Assembly (NCBI GenBank): GCA_964398185.1
Contig: CAYNML010000016.1
Location: forward strand, 1-64,000
Reading direction: 5' to 3'
DNA: 64,000 nucleotides
Source of the DNA: Fen-1058 sp964398185
GTDB lineage: Bacteria > Chloroflexota > Anaerolineae > Fen-1058
Below, piece by piece: positions 26,118-34,500 of the stretch (positions within the stretch are counted from its first letter, which is position 1; each line of letters begins with the position of its first letter). Below the pieces are notes generated by a model. The model saw only the letters and a program-made list of their open reading frames with translations. It made no database searches and had not been told where the DNA came from. The translations under genes were made by a program, and so were the position numbers.

Positions 26118-26843
26118 ATGCCCGCTCAAGAGTCCCGCGCCCCCCACCACCGGATTTTGGTCGTCGATGACGAGCCGCGCATGATCCGGTTCATCCAGAT
26201 GAATCTGGAGCTGGAAGGCTATGATGTCATCCAGGCCAACAACGGGTTTGAGGCCCTGAACCAGGCGCGCGACGCCTTGCCCGATCTGATCATCCTCGAC
26301 GTGATGATGCCCAACATGGACGGGTTTGAAACCCTGCGGCTGCTGCGCGAAGTCTCGGCCGTCCCGGTGATCATGCTAACGGTCAAAAGCGATGAAGAAG
26401 ACAAAGTGCGCGGACTGGAGCTGGGCGCCGACGATTACGTGACCAAGCCCTTCAGCCCCAAGGAACTATCGAGCCGCGTGAAGGCCGTGCTGCGCCGCAC
26501 CGAGATGCCAGCCCCCGTTGAGAAACACGCCCTCACGATCGACGACTATCTACAGATCGATTTTGATCACCGCCTGGTGATTGCCGGGGGTCAGGAAGTC
26601 AAACTTCGCCCGACCGAATATCGGCTGCTCTATCATTTGGTGAACAATGCTGGACGCATCATGACTCACGAGCAGCTGCTGTCCAAAGTCTGGGGCTACG
26701 AATACCGCGACGAAGATCATTACCTGCGCCTGTACGTGACCTACCTGCGGCAGAAGATCGAACCAGAACCGGCCAGGCCGCGCTACATCCTCACCGAACG
26801 CGGCGTCGGCTATCGCTTTGTGGACTACAAGCACTCGACCTGA
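26118..26843 (+). CDS. OmpR/PhoB-family response regulator
   Basis: 241-aa two-component regulator. The receiver domain (about residues 10-125) has VVDDEPRM (acidic pocket), phospho-acceptor Asp in LIILDVMMPN, conserved Thr in MLTVKS and Lys in VTKPFSPKE. The winged-helix domain (about 140-235) has the OmpR motif LRPTEYRLLYHLV and RGVGYRF. ATG 26118 is chosen; an upstream in-frame ATG at 26076 would add 14 unrelated residues. No histidine kinase gene is adjacent, so it may be an orphan or be phosphorylated by the neighbouring Ser/Thr kinase. Confidence 0.93.
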   Translation: MPAQESRAPHHRILVVDDEPRMIRFIQMNLELEGYDVIQANNGFEALNQARDALPDLIILDVMMPNMDGFETLRLLREVSAVPVIMLTVKSDEEDKVRGLELGADDYVTKPFSPKELSSRVKAVLRRTEMPAPVEKHALTIDDYLQIDFDHRLVIAGGQEVKLRPTEYRLLYHLVNNAGRIMTHEQLLSKVWGYEYRDEDHYLRLYVTYLRQKIEPEPARPRYILTERGVGYRFVDYKHST

Positions 26844-26893
26844 CTCCAATAGATTTCCAACACGACTCTAACAGGCATCTAACGCGCTCTGCT

Positions 26894-26899
26894 TATACT
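26894..26899 (+). promoter_or_regulatory. dnaK -10 box
   Basis: TATACT one base upstream of the inverted repeat at 26900-26936. No convincing -35 hexamer was found. An operator just downstream of the -10 is the usual place for repressor control of heat-shock genes. Confidence 0.5.
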
Positions 26900-26936
26900 G
26901 TAAGCGCACTCTCATCACGAACGAGAGTGCGCTTAC
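26900..26936. promoter_or_regulatory. CIRCE-like operator upstream of dnaK
   Basis: Perfect inverted repeat GTAAGCGCACTCTC - 9 bases - GAGAGTGCGCTTAC. Canonical CIRCE (HrcA operator) is TTAGCACTC-N9-GAGTGCTAA. Here GCACTC/GAGTGC are present, but two extra bases on each side set them 13 apart, and the arms are 14 bp long. It fits a variant HrcA site or another heat-shock repressor. Confidence 0.65.
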
Positions 26937-26975
26937 TTCATATTGAATCACAATGGGTTTAGAGGAGGAACAATA

Positions 26976-28859
26976 ATGGGCAAGGTAGTGGGTATCGATT
27001 TAGGAACGACGAATTCAGTAGTGGCCGTGCTGGAAGCGGGCGAGCCGGTGGTGATCACGACAGCCGAGGGGGGACGCTTAGTCCCGTCGGTGGTGGCGTT
27101 TGCCAAGAACGGCGAGCGGCTGGTGGGGCAGACCGCCAAGCGGCAGGCCGCAGTTAATCCGGAGAACACGGTCTTCTCGATCAAGCGCTTCATGGGCCGC
27201 TCGTACGCCGACGTGCGGAACGAAAAAGTTCCGTATCAAGTTGTGGCCGGCGCGAATGGCGATGCGCGCGTCAAGATCGCGCAGACGGGACAGACTTACA
27301 CGCCGCAGGAAATCTCGGCCATGATCTTGCAGAAGTTGAAGAAAGATGCGGAAGCGTATCTGGGCGAGCCCGTGACGCAGGCTGTGATCACTGTGCCGGC
27401 CTACTTCAACGACGCGCAGCGCCAGGCCACGAAAGACGCCGGCAAGATTGCGGGGCTGGAAGTGCTGCGCATCATCAACGAACCGACGGCTTCAGCGCTG
27501 GCCTACGGGCTGGACAAGAAGACCGACGAGACGATCCTGGTTTTCGACCTGGGCGGCGGCACGTTCGACATCTCGCTGCTGGAAGTGGGCGACGGCGTCG
27601 TGGAGGTTAAGGCGACCAGCGGCGATACCCATCTCGGCGGCGACGACTGGGATGCGGTGCTGGTCGACTTTATTGCCGACGAGTTCAAGAAAGAGCACGG
27701 CATCGATCTGCGCGCCGATCGGCAGGCCTTGCAGCGCTTGAAGGAGGCGGCCGAGAAAGCCAAGATCGAACTATCGAGCATGCTGGAGACCGAAGTCAGC
27801 CTGCCCTTCATCACGGCGGACGCCAACGGTCCCAAGCACTTGCAGGTCAAGATCACGCGTGCTAAGTTCGAACAGTTGAGCACGGCGCTGGTGCAGCGTT
27901 TGCGCGGGCCATTCGAGCAGGCCCTGCGCGACTCGAAGTTGTCGCCGCGCGACATCGACGAAGTGGTGCTGGTGGGCGGCGCGACCCGCATGCCCATGGT
28001 GCAGCAGCTGGTGCGCGACCTGACGGGCGGCAAGGAACCAAACAAGAGCGTGAATCCCGACGAGGTCGTCGCCATTGGCGCGGCGATTCAGGCGGGCGTG
28101 ATGGGCGGCGAAGTGAAGGACGTGCTGCTGCTGGACGTGACGCCGCTGTCGCTGGGGTTGGAAACGCTGGGCAGCGTGATGACGACTTTGATTCCGCGCA
28201 ACACGACGATTCCGTACAAGAAGAGCGAAGTGTTCAGCACCGCGGACGACAATCAAACAGCGGTGGACATTCACGTGCTGCAAGGCGAACGTCCGATGGC
28301 GGCCGACAATATGACGCTGGGCCGCTTCCGGCTGGAAGGCATTCCACCCGCGCCGCGCGGCCTGCCGCAAATTGAAGTGACCTTCGACATTGACGCAAAC
28401 GGCATCCTGCATGTGGCGGCGAAGGACAAGGCGACGGGCAAAGAGCAGCAGATCACCATCACGGCTTCGACCAACTTGAGCAAGCAGGATATCGATCGGA
28501 TGGTGCAGGACGCGCAGCGCAACGCCTCGCAGGATAACCGCCGCCGCGAAGTGATTCAGGCCCGCAACGAAGCGGACACGATCATCTATCAAGCGGAGAA
28601 GAGTCTGCGCGATCTATCCGATAAAGTGGCCCCAGCCGATCGGGCACAGGTAGAAACGAAGATCGCCGCATTGAAAGCGGCGATGAGCGGTGAAGACATC
28701 CAGCAGATTCGAGCGCTGATCGGTGAAGTGCAGCAGACGACGCTGTCAATCGGGCAGAGTGTGTATCAGAACTACAGCGGCGGCAGCGCCGGTCCCCGAT
28801 CGGATCAGCGGCAGCCGGAAGGTCCGGATGTGGTGGAAGGCGAATACCGGCAAATGTAG
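26976..28859 (+). CDS. dnaK: Chaperone protein DnaK (Hsp70)
   Basis: 627-aa Hsp70 chaperone. The ATPase domain (about 1-365) begins VVGIDLGTTNSVVAVLEAGE and has FDLGGGTFDISLLEVGDG, INEPTASALAYGL and VVLVGGATRMPMVQQLV. The linker is DVLLLDVTPLSLGLET. The substrate-binding domain and a helical lid follow, ending in VVEGEYRQM. AGGAGGA precedes ATG 26976; an upstream in-frame ATG at 26943 is less likely. grpE and a plain dnaJ are not adjacent, but a J-domain/VWA protein lies upstream. Control is likely through the inverted repeat at 26900-26936. Confidence 0.97.
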   Translation: MGKVVGIDLGTTNSVVAVLEAGEPVVITTAEGGRLVPSVVAFAKNGERLVGQTAKRQAAVNPENTVFSIKRFMGRSYADVRNEKVPYQVVAGANGDARVKIAQTGQTYTPQEISAMILQKLKKDAEAYLGEPVTQAVITVPAYFNDAQRQATKDAGKIAGLEVLRIINEPTASALAYGLDKKTDETILVFDLGGGTFDISLLEVGDGVVEVKATSGDTHLGGDDWDAVLVDFIADEFKKEHGIDLRADRQALQRLKEAAEKAKIELSSMLETEVSLPFITADANGPKHLQVKITRAKFEQLSTALVQRLRGPFEQALRDSKLSPRDIDEVVLVGGATRMPMVQQLVRDLTGGKEPNKSVNPDEVVAIGAAIQAGVMGGEVKDVLLLDVTPLSLGLETLGSVMTTLIPRNTTIPYKKSEVFSTADDNQTAVDIHVLQGERPMAADNMTLGRFRLEGIPPAPRGLPQIEVTFDIDANGILHVAAKDKATGKEQQITITASTNLSKQDIDRMVQDAQRNASQDNRRREVIQARNEADTIIYQAEKSLRDLSDKVAPADRAQVETKIAALKAAMSGEDIQQIRALIGEVQQTTLSIGQSVYQNYSGGSAGPRSDQRQPEGPDVVEGEYRQM

Positions 28860-28872
28860 CGGCACATTTACT

Positions 28873-28909
28873 AAAAAAAACCGGAGGGCTGTTACGCCTC
28901 CGGTTTTTT
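28873..28909 (+). terminator. Rho-independent terminator after dnaK
   Basis: CCGGAGG / CCTCCGG stem flanked by an A-run and TTTTTT, directly after the dnaK stop. Confidence 0.9.
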
Positions 28910-28911
28910 GA

Positions 28912-29164
28912 TTGTTCAGACCATTCTTGACAAAGCGCCGTTGGCAGGATAGAATTTGGCATCCCAACAGCCCCAACCTCGCACCCCCGGCGAGGTGTAT
29001 TTTTATCCAAGGGAGGTGGTCGCGGTTCTTGGCACAATGCGTTTGGCAGCGTGGCGAGGAAAAGGGTTGACCCCCCGTGGCAGGTGACGCCTTGTCACTG
29101 ACCTCTAGCTTGTTCCCCGGCTATGAGGAAAGTCTATTCAATTCTCTTTAGGAGGAGAAGCATC
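28912..29164. other. Leader region upstream of livK
   Basis: About 250 bp without a gene between the dnaK terminator and livK. It holds a strong promoter (28927-28955), followed by about 200 bases of untranslated leader. A short possible hairpin GGTGACGCC...GTCACTGACC lies near 29082-29103. I see no known riboswitch consensus. Confidence 0.55.
28927..28955 (+). promoter_or_regulatory. Sigma-70-type promoter of the liv operon
   Basis: TTGACA (28927-28932), 17-base spacer, TAGAAT (28950-28955). Near-consensus. It leaves a leader of about 200 bases before livK. Confidence 0.8.
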
Positions 29165-30403
29165 ATGAAGAAGACGTTGGTTAGCGTGTTGGTGATTGCC
29201 GGTGTGTTGTTGGCGGCCTGCGGCCAGAGCGGCGGCGGACAGACATTGAAGATCGTGTCGAGCCTGCCCTTGACTGGCGCTTCGTTGACCCAGACGGACA
29301 CCATCGTGAAGTCGATCCAGCTGAAGCTCAAGCAAATCGGCAACAAGGTCTGCGGCGGCAAGTACAACATCGTGTACGAGTCGAAGGACGACGCCTCGGC
29401 CGCGCTGGGCAAGTGGGACCCGGCGGTTGAGACTGAGAACGCCAACAAGGCCGCGGCGGACAAGTCCGTCATCGCCTACATCGGCACGTTCAATTCGGGC
29501 GCAGCCAAGCTGTCGATTCCGATCCTGAACAAAGCTGATGTCGTGATGGTTTCGCCGGCCAATACTTATGCCGGTTTGACCAAGCCCGGCAAGGGTGAGG
29601 GGGGCGAGCCGGATGTGTACTATCCCAGCGGCAAGCGCAACTACGCGCGCGTTGTGGCCGCCGACGACATTCAGGGCGCGGTTGCGGCAAACTGGGCCAA
29701 CAGCTTGGGCGTGAAGTCGGTCTACATTCTGGACGACGGCGAGCTGTACGGCAAGGGCGTGGCCGATGTGTTTAACGCCACCGCCAAGCAGCTGGGCATG
29801 ACCGTGCTCGGCCAGGAAAGCATCGATCCGAAGGCGGCCGACTACAAGGCGCTGATGACCAAGATCTCCACCAGCAACAACGGCGGCGCGCCGGACATGA
29901 TCTATGTGGGAATGGTCGTCGATAACAACGCCGCGCAGCTGCTGAAGGACAAAGTCGGCGTGATGGGCGACAACACCACCGTCAAGTTCATGGGGCCGGA
30001 CGGCATCCAGACGCAAGCCTTCATCGACGGCGCAGGCGCGGATGTGGCCGAGGGCGCGTTCGCGACAGTCGGCGGCATCCCCAACGATCAACTGCCAGCG
30101 GCCGGTCAGCAGTACCTGAAGGACTATGAAAAGGAATACGGCAAGACCAACGAGCCGTATGCGGTGTACGGTTACGATGCGATCGGCGCCGTGATTGCCG
30201 GTATCGAGAAGGTCTGCGCGGCCGGAGGCGATCCCACCAATCGCGCAGCGGTGCGCGACGCCGTGATGAGCCTGAAGGACTACAGCGGCGCGCTGGGCAC
30301 CTGGTCGTTCGACGCCAACGGCGACACCTCGCTGACTGACATGACGGGCTACGTCGTGAAGGGCGGCGCGTACACGCCAGCCGGCACGTTCAAGGCACAG
30401 TAA
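29165..30403 (+). CDS. livK: Branched-chain amino-acid ABC transporter binding lipoprotein
   Basis: 412-aa secreted lipoprotein, substrate-binding component of a HAAT-type transporter. Signal peptide MKKTLVSVLVIAGVLLAACG with lipobox LAAC (Cys19 or near). The Peripla_BP_6 fold is visible: VSSLPLTGASLTQTDTI, AYIGTFNSGAAKLSIPIL, VMVSPANTYAGLTKPG, GYDAIGAVIAGIE. AGGAGG precedes ATG 29165. First gene of livKHMGF. The exact ligand (Leu/Ile/Val, another amino acid, amide or urea) cannot be told from sequence. Confidence 0.92.
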   Translation: MKKTLVSVLVIAGVLLAACGQSGGGQTLKIVSSLPLTGASLTQTDTIVKSIQLKLKQIGNKVCGGKYNIVYESKDDASAALGKWDPAVETENANKAAADKSVIAYIGTFNSGAAKLSIPILNKADVVMVSPANTYAGLTKPGKGEGGEPDVYYPSGKRNYARVVAADDIQGAVAANWANSLGVKSVYILDDGELYGKGVADVFNATAKQLGMTVLGQESIDPKAADYKALMTKISTSNNGGAPDMIYVGMVVDNNAAQLLKDKVGVMGDNTTVKFMGPDGIQTQAFIDGAGADVAEGAFATVGGIPNDQLPAAGQQYLKDYEKEYGKTNEPYAVYGYDAIGAVIAGIEKVCAAGGDPTNRAAVRDAVMSLKDYSGALGTWSFDANGDTSLTDMTGYVVKGGAYTPAGTFKAQ

Positions 30404-30415
30404 GATTTCAGTTTC

Positions 30416-30454
30416 AACGGATGATGGGGCAGCTGGGCTGCCCCATCATCCGTT
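30416..30454 (+). terminator. Strong stem-loop between livK and livH
   Basis: Perfect 17-bp stem AACGGATGATGGGGCAG / CTGCCCCATCATCCGTT with loop CTGGG and no U-run. It is probably an mRNA-stabilising or partially terminating hairpin that lets binding protein exceed the membrane subunits, as between xylF and xylG. Confidence 0.6.
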
Positions 30455-30545
30455 TGGCAATACACCGCCGCGCTGAGCGGTTGGCCCAAGGTAGCATCCC
30501 TGCCTCGCGACGCTGTTCAACCTTGTGAACGAAGGGAAGCCGTCG

Positions 30546-31667
30546 ATGAAGAAGAGAGACTGGAAGAAAACCGGCTGGCGCTTGCTGCAAGCGGTCGGCC
30601 TGATTTATCTGTTCCTGCTGATCAGCCCCGTGGCCGGCCTCGACATCCCGCGCATCGTCAACACCATCACCACCCAGCCGGAGCTCGTGTTGCGCTATTT
30701 ATGGATTGGCATTGCCAATGGCGGCATCTTCGCCATTGTGGCGCTGGGCTACACGATGGTGTACGGCATTATTCAATTGATCAACTTTGCGCACGGCGAC
30801 GTGTACATGATGAGTACCTTCATGGCCCTTACCGTGATCGCCGCGCTGGGCGCCACCAACAAGAGCGATCCGGGAACGATTGTAATTACCCTGCTGATCA
30901 CCATCGTCGTCACGGTACTCTTTGGCGGCACGCTCAACGCCGCGATCGAGCGGGTGGCGTACCGGCGGCTGCGCAATGCGCCGCGCCTGGCCCCGTTGAT
31001 TTCGGCCATCGGTGTGTCGCTCATTTTGCAGAACCTGGGCCAGGTCTGGGCCGGTCAGGGGTACATTGAATTCCTCAAGCCCTACTTCGGCACCAGTGGC
31101 GGCGCCGCGCAGAAAGCCTTCCCCGACCTGATGGGCAGCGTGGATCTCATCGAGTGGGTCACCAGGGCGCTGGGCATGCAGCCCATTCCCTTAAAGATTT
31201 TCACCAAGGAAGTATTTGTCGTAGTGGCCGCCATCGCCCTGATGGTGGCGCTGCGCCTGTTCGTGCAGCGCACCCGGCTGGGCAAGGCCATGCGCGCCAC
31301 GGCTGAAAATCGCGACGCGGCCAAGATCATGGGCATCAACATCGATCGCATCATCGCCATCACCTTCTTCATCGGCGGCGCGCTGGCCGGCGTGGCCGCC
31401 CTGCTCAACGGGTTGTACGTCAACACCGCGTGGTGGCTGATGGGTTTTCAAGCCGGTCTGCGCTCGTTCACGGCGGCGGTGCTGGGCGGCATCGGCAACA
31501 TTACCGGCGCGATGTTGGGCGGGTTCATCATCGGCATCCTGACGTCATTGAGCGACGGCTTGCTCGACCCGGCCTGGACACGGGCCTGGGTCTTTGCCGT
31601 GCTGGTGCTGGTGCTGATCTTCCGTCCGAACGGCCTGCTCGGTTCCAACGTGAGCCAGAAAGCCTAG
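30546..31667 (+). CDS. livH: Branched-chain amino-acid ABC transporter permease LivH
   Basis: 373-aa inner-membrane permease with about eight to nine hydrophobic segments. Family motifs: LGYTMVYGIIQLINFAHGDV, MRATAENRDAAKIMGIN (coupling loop) and AVLGGIGNITGAMLGGFIIG. It pairs with LivM to form the channel. ATG 30546 follows AGGGAAG and is preferred over an in-frame GTG at 30525. The N-terminal extension before the first family segment (about 50 residues with one hydrophobic stretch) is longer than usual. Confidence 0.92.
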   Translation: MKKRDWKKTGWRLLQAVGLIYLFLLISPVAGLDIPRIVNTITTQPELVLRYLWIGIANGGIFAIVALGYTMVYGIIQLINFAHGDVYMMSTFMALTVIAALGATNKSDPGTIVITLLITIVVTVLFGGTLNAAIERVAYRRLRNAPRLAPLISAIGVSLILQNLGQVWAGQGYIEFLKPYFGTSGGAAQKAFPDLMGSVDLIEWVTRALGMQPIPLKIFTKEVFVVVAAIALMVALRLFVQRTRLGKAMRATAENRDAAKIMGINIDRIIAITFFIGGALAGVAALLNGLYVNTAWWLMGFQAGLRSFTAAVLGGIGNITGAMLGGFIIGILTSLSDGLLDPAWTRAWVFAVLVLVLIFRPNGLLGSNVSQKA

Positions 31668-31677
31668 AGGTGCTGAC

Positions 31678-33474
31678 ATGAACAAATATACTAAACGCGG
31701 CATTCTGTTCGGTCTCGCCGGTGGCTTCATCGCGCTGCTGTTTGGCGGCTGGGCTTCGACGGTCGTGGGGGTGCTGGGCAGCATCCTGATCGGATTCATC
31801 TTCAGCACGGAAAAAGTCGCCAAAGGCGTGACGCCCCCGTCGCTCAAAACAATCGGCCGCGGGGCGTTAATCTTCACCGGTATCACGGCGGCCGCCGGGC
31901 TGCTGTTTGACTTTGTCATATCCAACGCGGCGATCGTGACCTCGCACCCGCCCGAGGTGGCCCTTCCCGCAGCCATTTTCACCGTGCTGCTGGGCACCGG
32001 CGCAGCCATGCTCATGGCTTACATTCAATATTTGCCCGACAAGAAGCGATCGCGCCGCCTGACCTGGCTATTTCTGATCGGGTTGTTGCTGCTCTTCCCC
32101 TTCATCGATCAACTGACGGAGCTGGGCTGGGCGGCCTCGCTGGTCTTTGCCGGCATTTACGTGCTGCTGGCGCTGGGGCTGGACGTAGTGGTCGGTTACG
32201 CCGGCCTGCTCAACCTGGGCTACGCCGCCTTTTTCGGTTTTGGCGCGTACATCACGGCTCTGCTGTCTTCGCCGCAGTTGGGCCTGCACGTGAACTTCTG
32301 GCTCCTGATCTGGATCGCGGCTGGCTTTGCGGCGCTAACGGGCATCCTGCTGGGCGCGCCCACGCTGGGCCTCCGCGGCGACTACATCGCCATCATCACG
32401 CTGGGCTTCGGCGAGATCGTGCCCGTCGCTTTCCAACAGCTGATCAAGATTACGATTCAAGAGCCGATCACGTGCCTGATCCTGCCGGCCATCCAATCGA
32501 TCGGCGGCGGCACGCCCACGGTGCAGTGCCTCACACTGCTGAGCGAATTCAACCTGACCAATGGCGTTAAGGGCATCAACCCGGTCGATCGCCCGGTGCT
32601 GCCCATCATCAGCCCCACCGACGATGGCCTGGGCTTGATCCTCAAGATCACCGTGATGCTGGCGCTAATCGTGCTGACCGCTTTCTTTTTCCGCCGCACG
32701 CAGGTCAAGGGTCAGCTGACCGTGGGGAAGGGTCTGATGTACGCCGGCCTCATCACGCTGATCCTGATCCTCTTCGTGCCGGCGCCTGCCGGGTTGAATG
32801 AGATTCCCGTCGTCAAGCCGCTACTGAACACCATCCAGCCGGGCGCGTTTGCTTCGGACAACTTGCTGCCGTGGTACTTCCTGCTGCTCGCGATGATCGC
32901 CTTCGTGATCTTCATCAAGCTGCGCCTGAAGGGGTCGCGGTTGGGCCGCGCCTGGACGGCGATTCGTGAAGACGAACTGGCGGCCAATCAGATGGGCGTG
33001 AACCTGGTGCACACCAAGCTCACGGCCTTCGCGGTGGGCGCGGCCATTGCCGGTCTGGCGGGGGCGTTCTTCTCGGCGTATGTCGCCGCCGTGTTCCCGG
33101 ACGGCTTCGGCTTCGGCACGTCGATCATCATCCTGGCCGCCATCGTGTTGGGCGGTCTGGGCAGCATCCCCGGCAACATCCTGGGCGCGCTGATCATCTT
33201 CCTGGCCGACTTGCTGTTCCTGAAGCAGTTACAGAACGTGCTGAACGGCCTGTCGAATCACGTGCTGATGCCGGCCATCGCCGATCAGACCGTGCGCGGT
33301 TTCATCATCGCCAACTTCGATCCGGTGAAGTACCGCTTCCTGCTGTTGGGCCTGGTGCTGGTGCTGGTGATGGCCTTCCGGCCGGAGGGCTTGCTGCCCA
33401 CCCGCGAGCAGCGATTGCAGTTCCACGAGGCCGAGCCGGAAGAAGAACCGACTGAAACACCGGCGGCGGCTTAA
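31678..33474 (+). CDS. livM: Branched-chain amino-acid ABC transporter permease LivM, extended
   Basis: 598-aa permease, clearly longer than typical LivM (about 300-420 aa). The first ~150 residues contain three or four additional hydrophobic segments not seen in standard LivM. The conserved part has VVGYAGLLNLGYAAFFGFGA, GLRGDYIAIITLGFGEI, the coupling loop AWTAIREDELAANQMGVN and IVLGGLGSIPGNILGALIIF. A further membrane and loop insertion lies near residues 300-385. The C-terminus is acidic (EAEPEEEPTETP). It starts 10 bp after livH. Confidence 0.9.
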   Translation: MNKYTKRGILFGLAGGFIALLFGGWASTVVGVLGSILIGFIFSTEKVAKGVTPPSLKTIGRGALIFTGITAAAGLLFDFVISNAAIVTSHPPEVALPAAIFTVLLGTGAAMLMAYIQYLPDKKRSRRLTWLFLIGLLLLFPFIDQLTELGWAASLVFAGIYVLLALGLDVVVGYAGLLNLGYAAFFGFGAYITALLSSPQLGLHVNFWLLIWIAAGFAALTGILLGAPTLGLRGDYIAIITLGFGEIVPVAFQQLIKITIQEPITCLILPAIQSIGGGTPTVQCLTLLSEFNLTNGVKGINPVDRPVLPIISPTDDGLGLILKITVMLALIVLTAFFFRRTQVKGQLTVGKGLMYAGLITLILILFVPAPAGLNEIPVVKPLLNTIQPGAFASDNLLPWYFLLLAMIAFVIFIKLRLKGSRLGRAWTAIREDELAANQMGVNLVHTKLTAFAVGAAIAGLAGAFFSAYVAAVFPDGFGFGTSIIILAAIVLGGLGSIPGNILGALIIFLADLLFLKQLQNVLNGLSNHVLMPAIADQTVRGFIIANFDPVKYRFLLLGLVLVLVMAFRPEGLLPTREQRLQFHEAEPEEEPTETPAAA

Positions 33475-33485
33475 GGAGAATGGCC

Positions 33486-34262
33486 ATGACTGCTCTACTG
33501 GAAGCCACAGGCGTCACCAAAATGTTCGGCGGTCTGATTGCCGTCAATAAAGTCGACTTCGTGATTGAGCCGGGCATGATCGCCGGGTTGATCGGCCCCA
33601 ACGGCGCGGGCAAGACCACGTTCTTCAACATGATCACCGGCGTCTATCCCGTCACCAGCGGCGCCCTCAGTTTCAACGGCACCCCCATCGGCACGATGGA
33701 GCCGCACGAAATTACCAAGCTGGGCATCGCGCGCACGTTCCAAAACATCCGCCTCTTCCCGGCCATGACGGTGCTGGAAAATGTCATGGTCGGCATGCAC
33801 ACGCGCATGAACGCGGGCTGGCTGCCCATCGTCATACGCACCACCCGCATGAGCCAGGAAGAAGATCATGCGGTGGGCAAAGCGCTGGATATGCTGGACT
33901 ATGTGGGGCTGGGGCGCGATCGGGCGGAGATGGTGTCGCGCAGCTTGCCGTACGGCGATCAGCGCCGCCTCGAAATCGCGCGCGCGCTGGCCAGCCAGCC
34001 CAAGCTGCTGCTGCTCGACGAGCCGACGGCCGGCATGAATCAAAGCGAGACCGCCGATCTGACGGAGTTCGTGCGCTTCATCCGCAAAGATCTGAACCTC
34101 ACCGTGCTGCTGATCGAACACCACATGCGCGTGGTGATGGGCATTTCCGATCGGGTGTCCGTGCTCGATCACGGCGAGAAAATCGCCGAGGGCACGCCGG
34201 TGGAAATCCAGAACAACCAGCAGGTCATCGAGGCTTATCTCGGCAGCGGCAAGGGTCACTAA
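33486..34262 (+). CDS. livG: Branched-chain amino-acid ABC transporter ATPase LivG
   Basis: 258-aa ATPase. Walker A GPNGAGKTT, signature SLPYGDQRRLEIARAL, Walker B LLLLDEPTAGMN, H-loop LLIEHHMRVVMGISDRV. AAGGAG is seven bases before ATG 33486; ATG 33480 is in frame but only one base from the Shine-Dalgarno. The C-terminus ends just before the assembly gap. Its last codons are duplicated on the far side of the gap. Confidence 0.93.
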   Translation: MTALLEATGVTKMFGGLIAVNKVDFVIEPGMIAGLIGPNGAGKTTFFNMITGVYPVTSGALSFNGTPIGTMEPHEITKLGIARTFQNIRLFPAMTVLENVMVGMHTRMNAGWLPIVIRTTRMSQEEDHAVGKALDMLDYVGLGRDRAEMVSRSLPYGDQRRLEIARALASQPKLLLLDEPTAGMNQSETADLTEFVRFIRKDLNLTVLLIEHHMRVVMGISDRVSVLDHGEKIAEGTPVEIQNNQQVIEAYLGSGKGH

Positions 34263-34292
34263 GATCAATGAACAATGAACAATGAACAATGA
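34238..34292. repeat. 55-bp sequence duplicated across the N gap (left copy)
   Basis: Identical over 55 bases to 34393-34447, immediately on either side of the N run. It contains the livG 3' end and AATGAAC heptamers. Most likely an assembler overlap rather than a biological repeat. Confidence 0.85.
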
Positions 34293-34392
34293 NNNNNNNN
34301 NNNNNNNNNNNNNNNNNNNNNNNNNNNNNNNNNNNNNNNNNNNNNNNNNNNNNNNNNNNNNNNNNNNNNNNNNNNNNNNNNNNNNNNNNNNN
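34293..34392. other. Assembly gap (100 N)
   Basis: Exactly 100 unknown bases, a default scaffold-gap size. Flanked by the 55-bp duplication. Confidence 0.99.
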
Positions 34393-34447
34393 TCTCGGCA
34401 GCGGCAAGGGTCACTAAGATCAATGAACAATGAACAATGAACAATGA
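34393..34447. repeat. 55-bp sequence duplicated across the N gap (right copy)
   Basis: Exact copy of 34238-34292. It is followed by more AATGAAC/AATGATC heptamers up to about 34466. Confidence 0.85.
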
Positions 34448-34500
34448 TCAATGGACAATGAACAATTGCCGATTGGTCAGCGAGAAGTGGGGACACCACC

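Noticed and set aside
34293..34392. Integration site or mobile element at the N gap, because of the flanking duplication
   Set aside because: The duplicate is exactly 55 bases around exactly 100 N, which fits an assembly artefact better than a target-site duplication.
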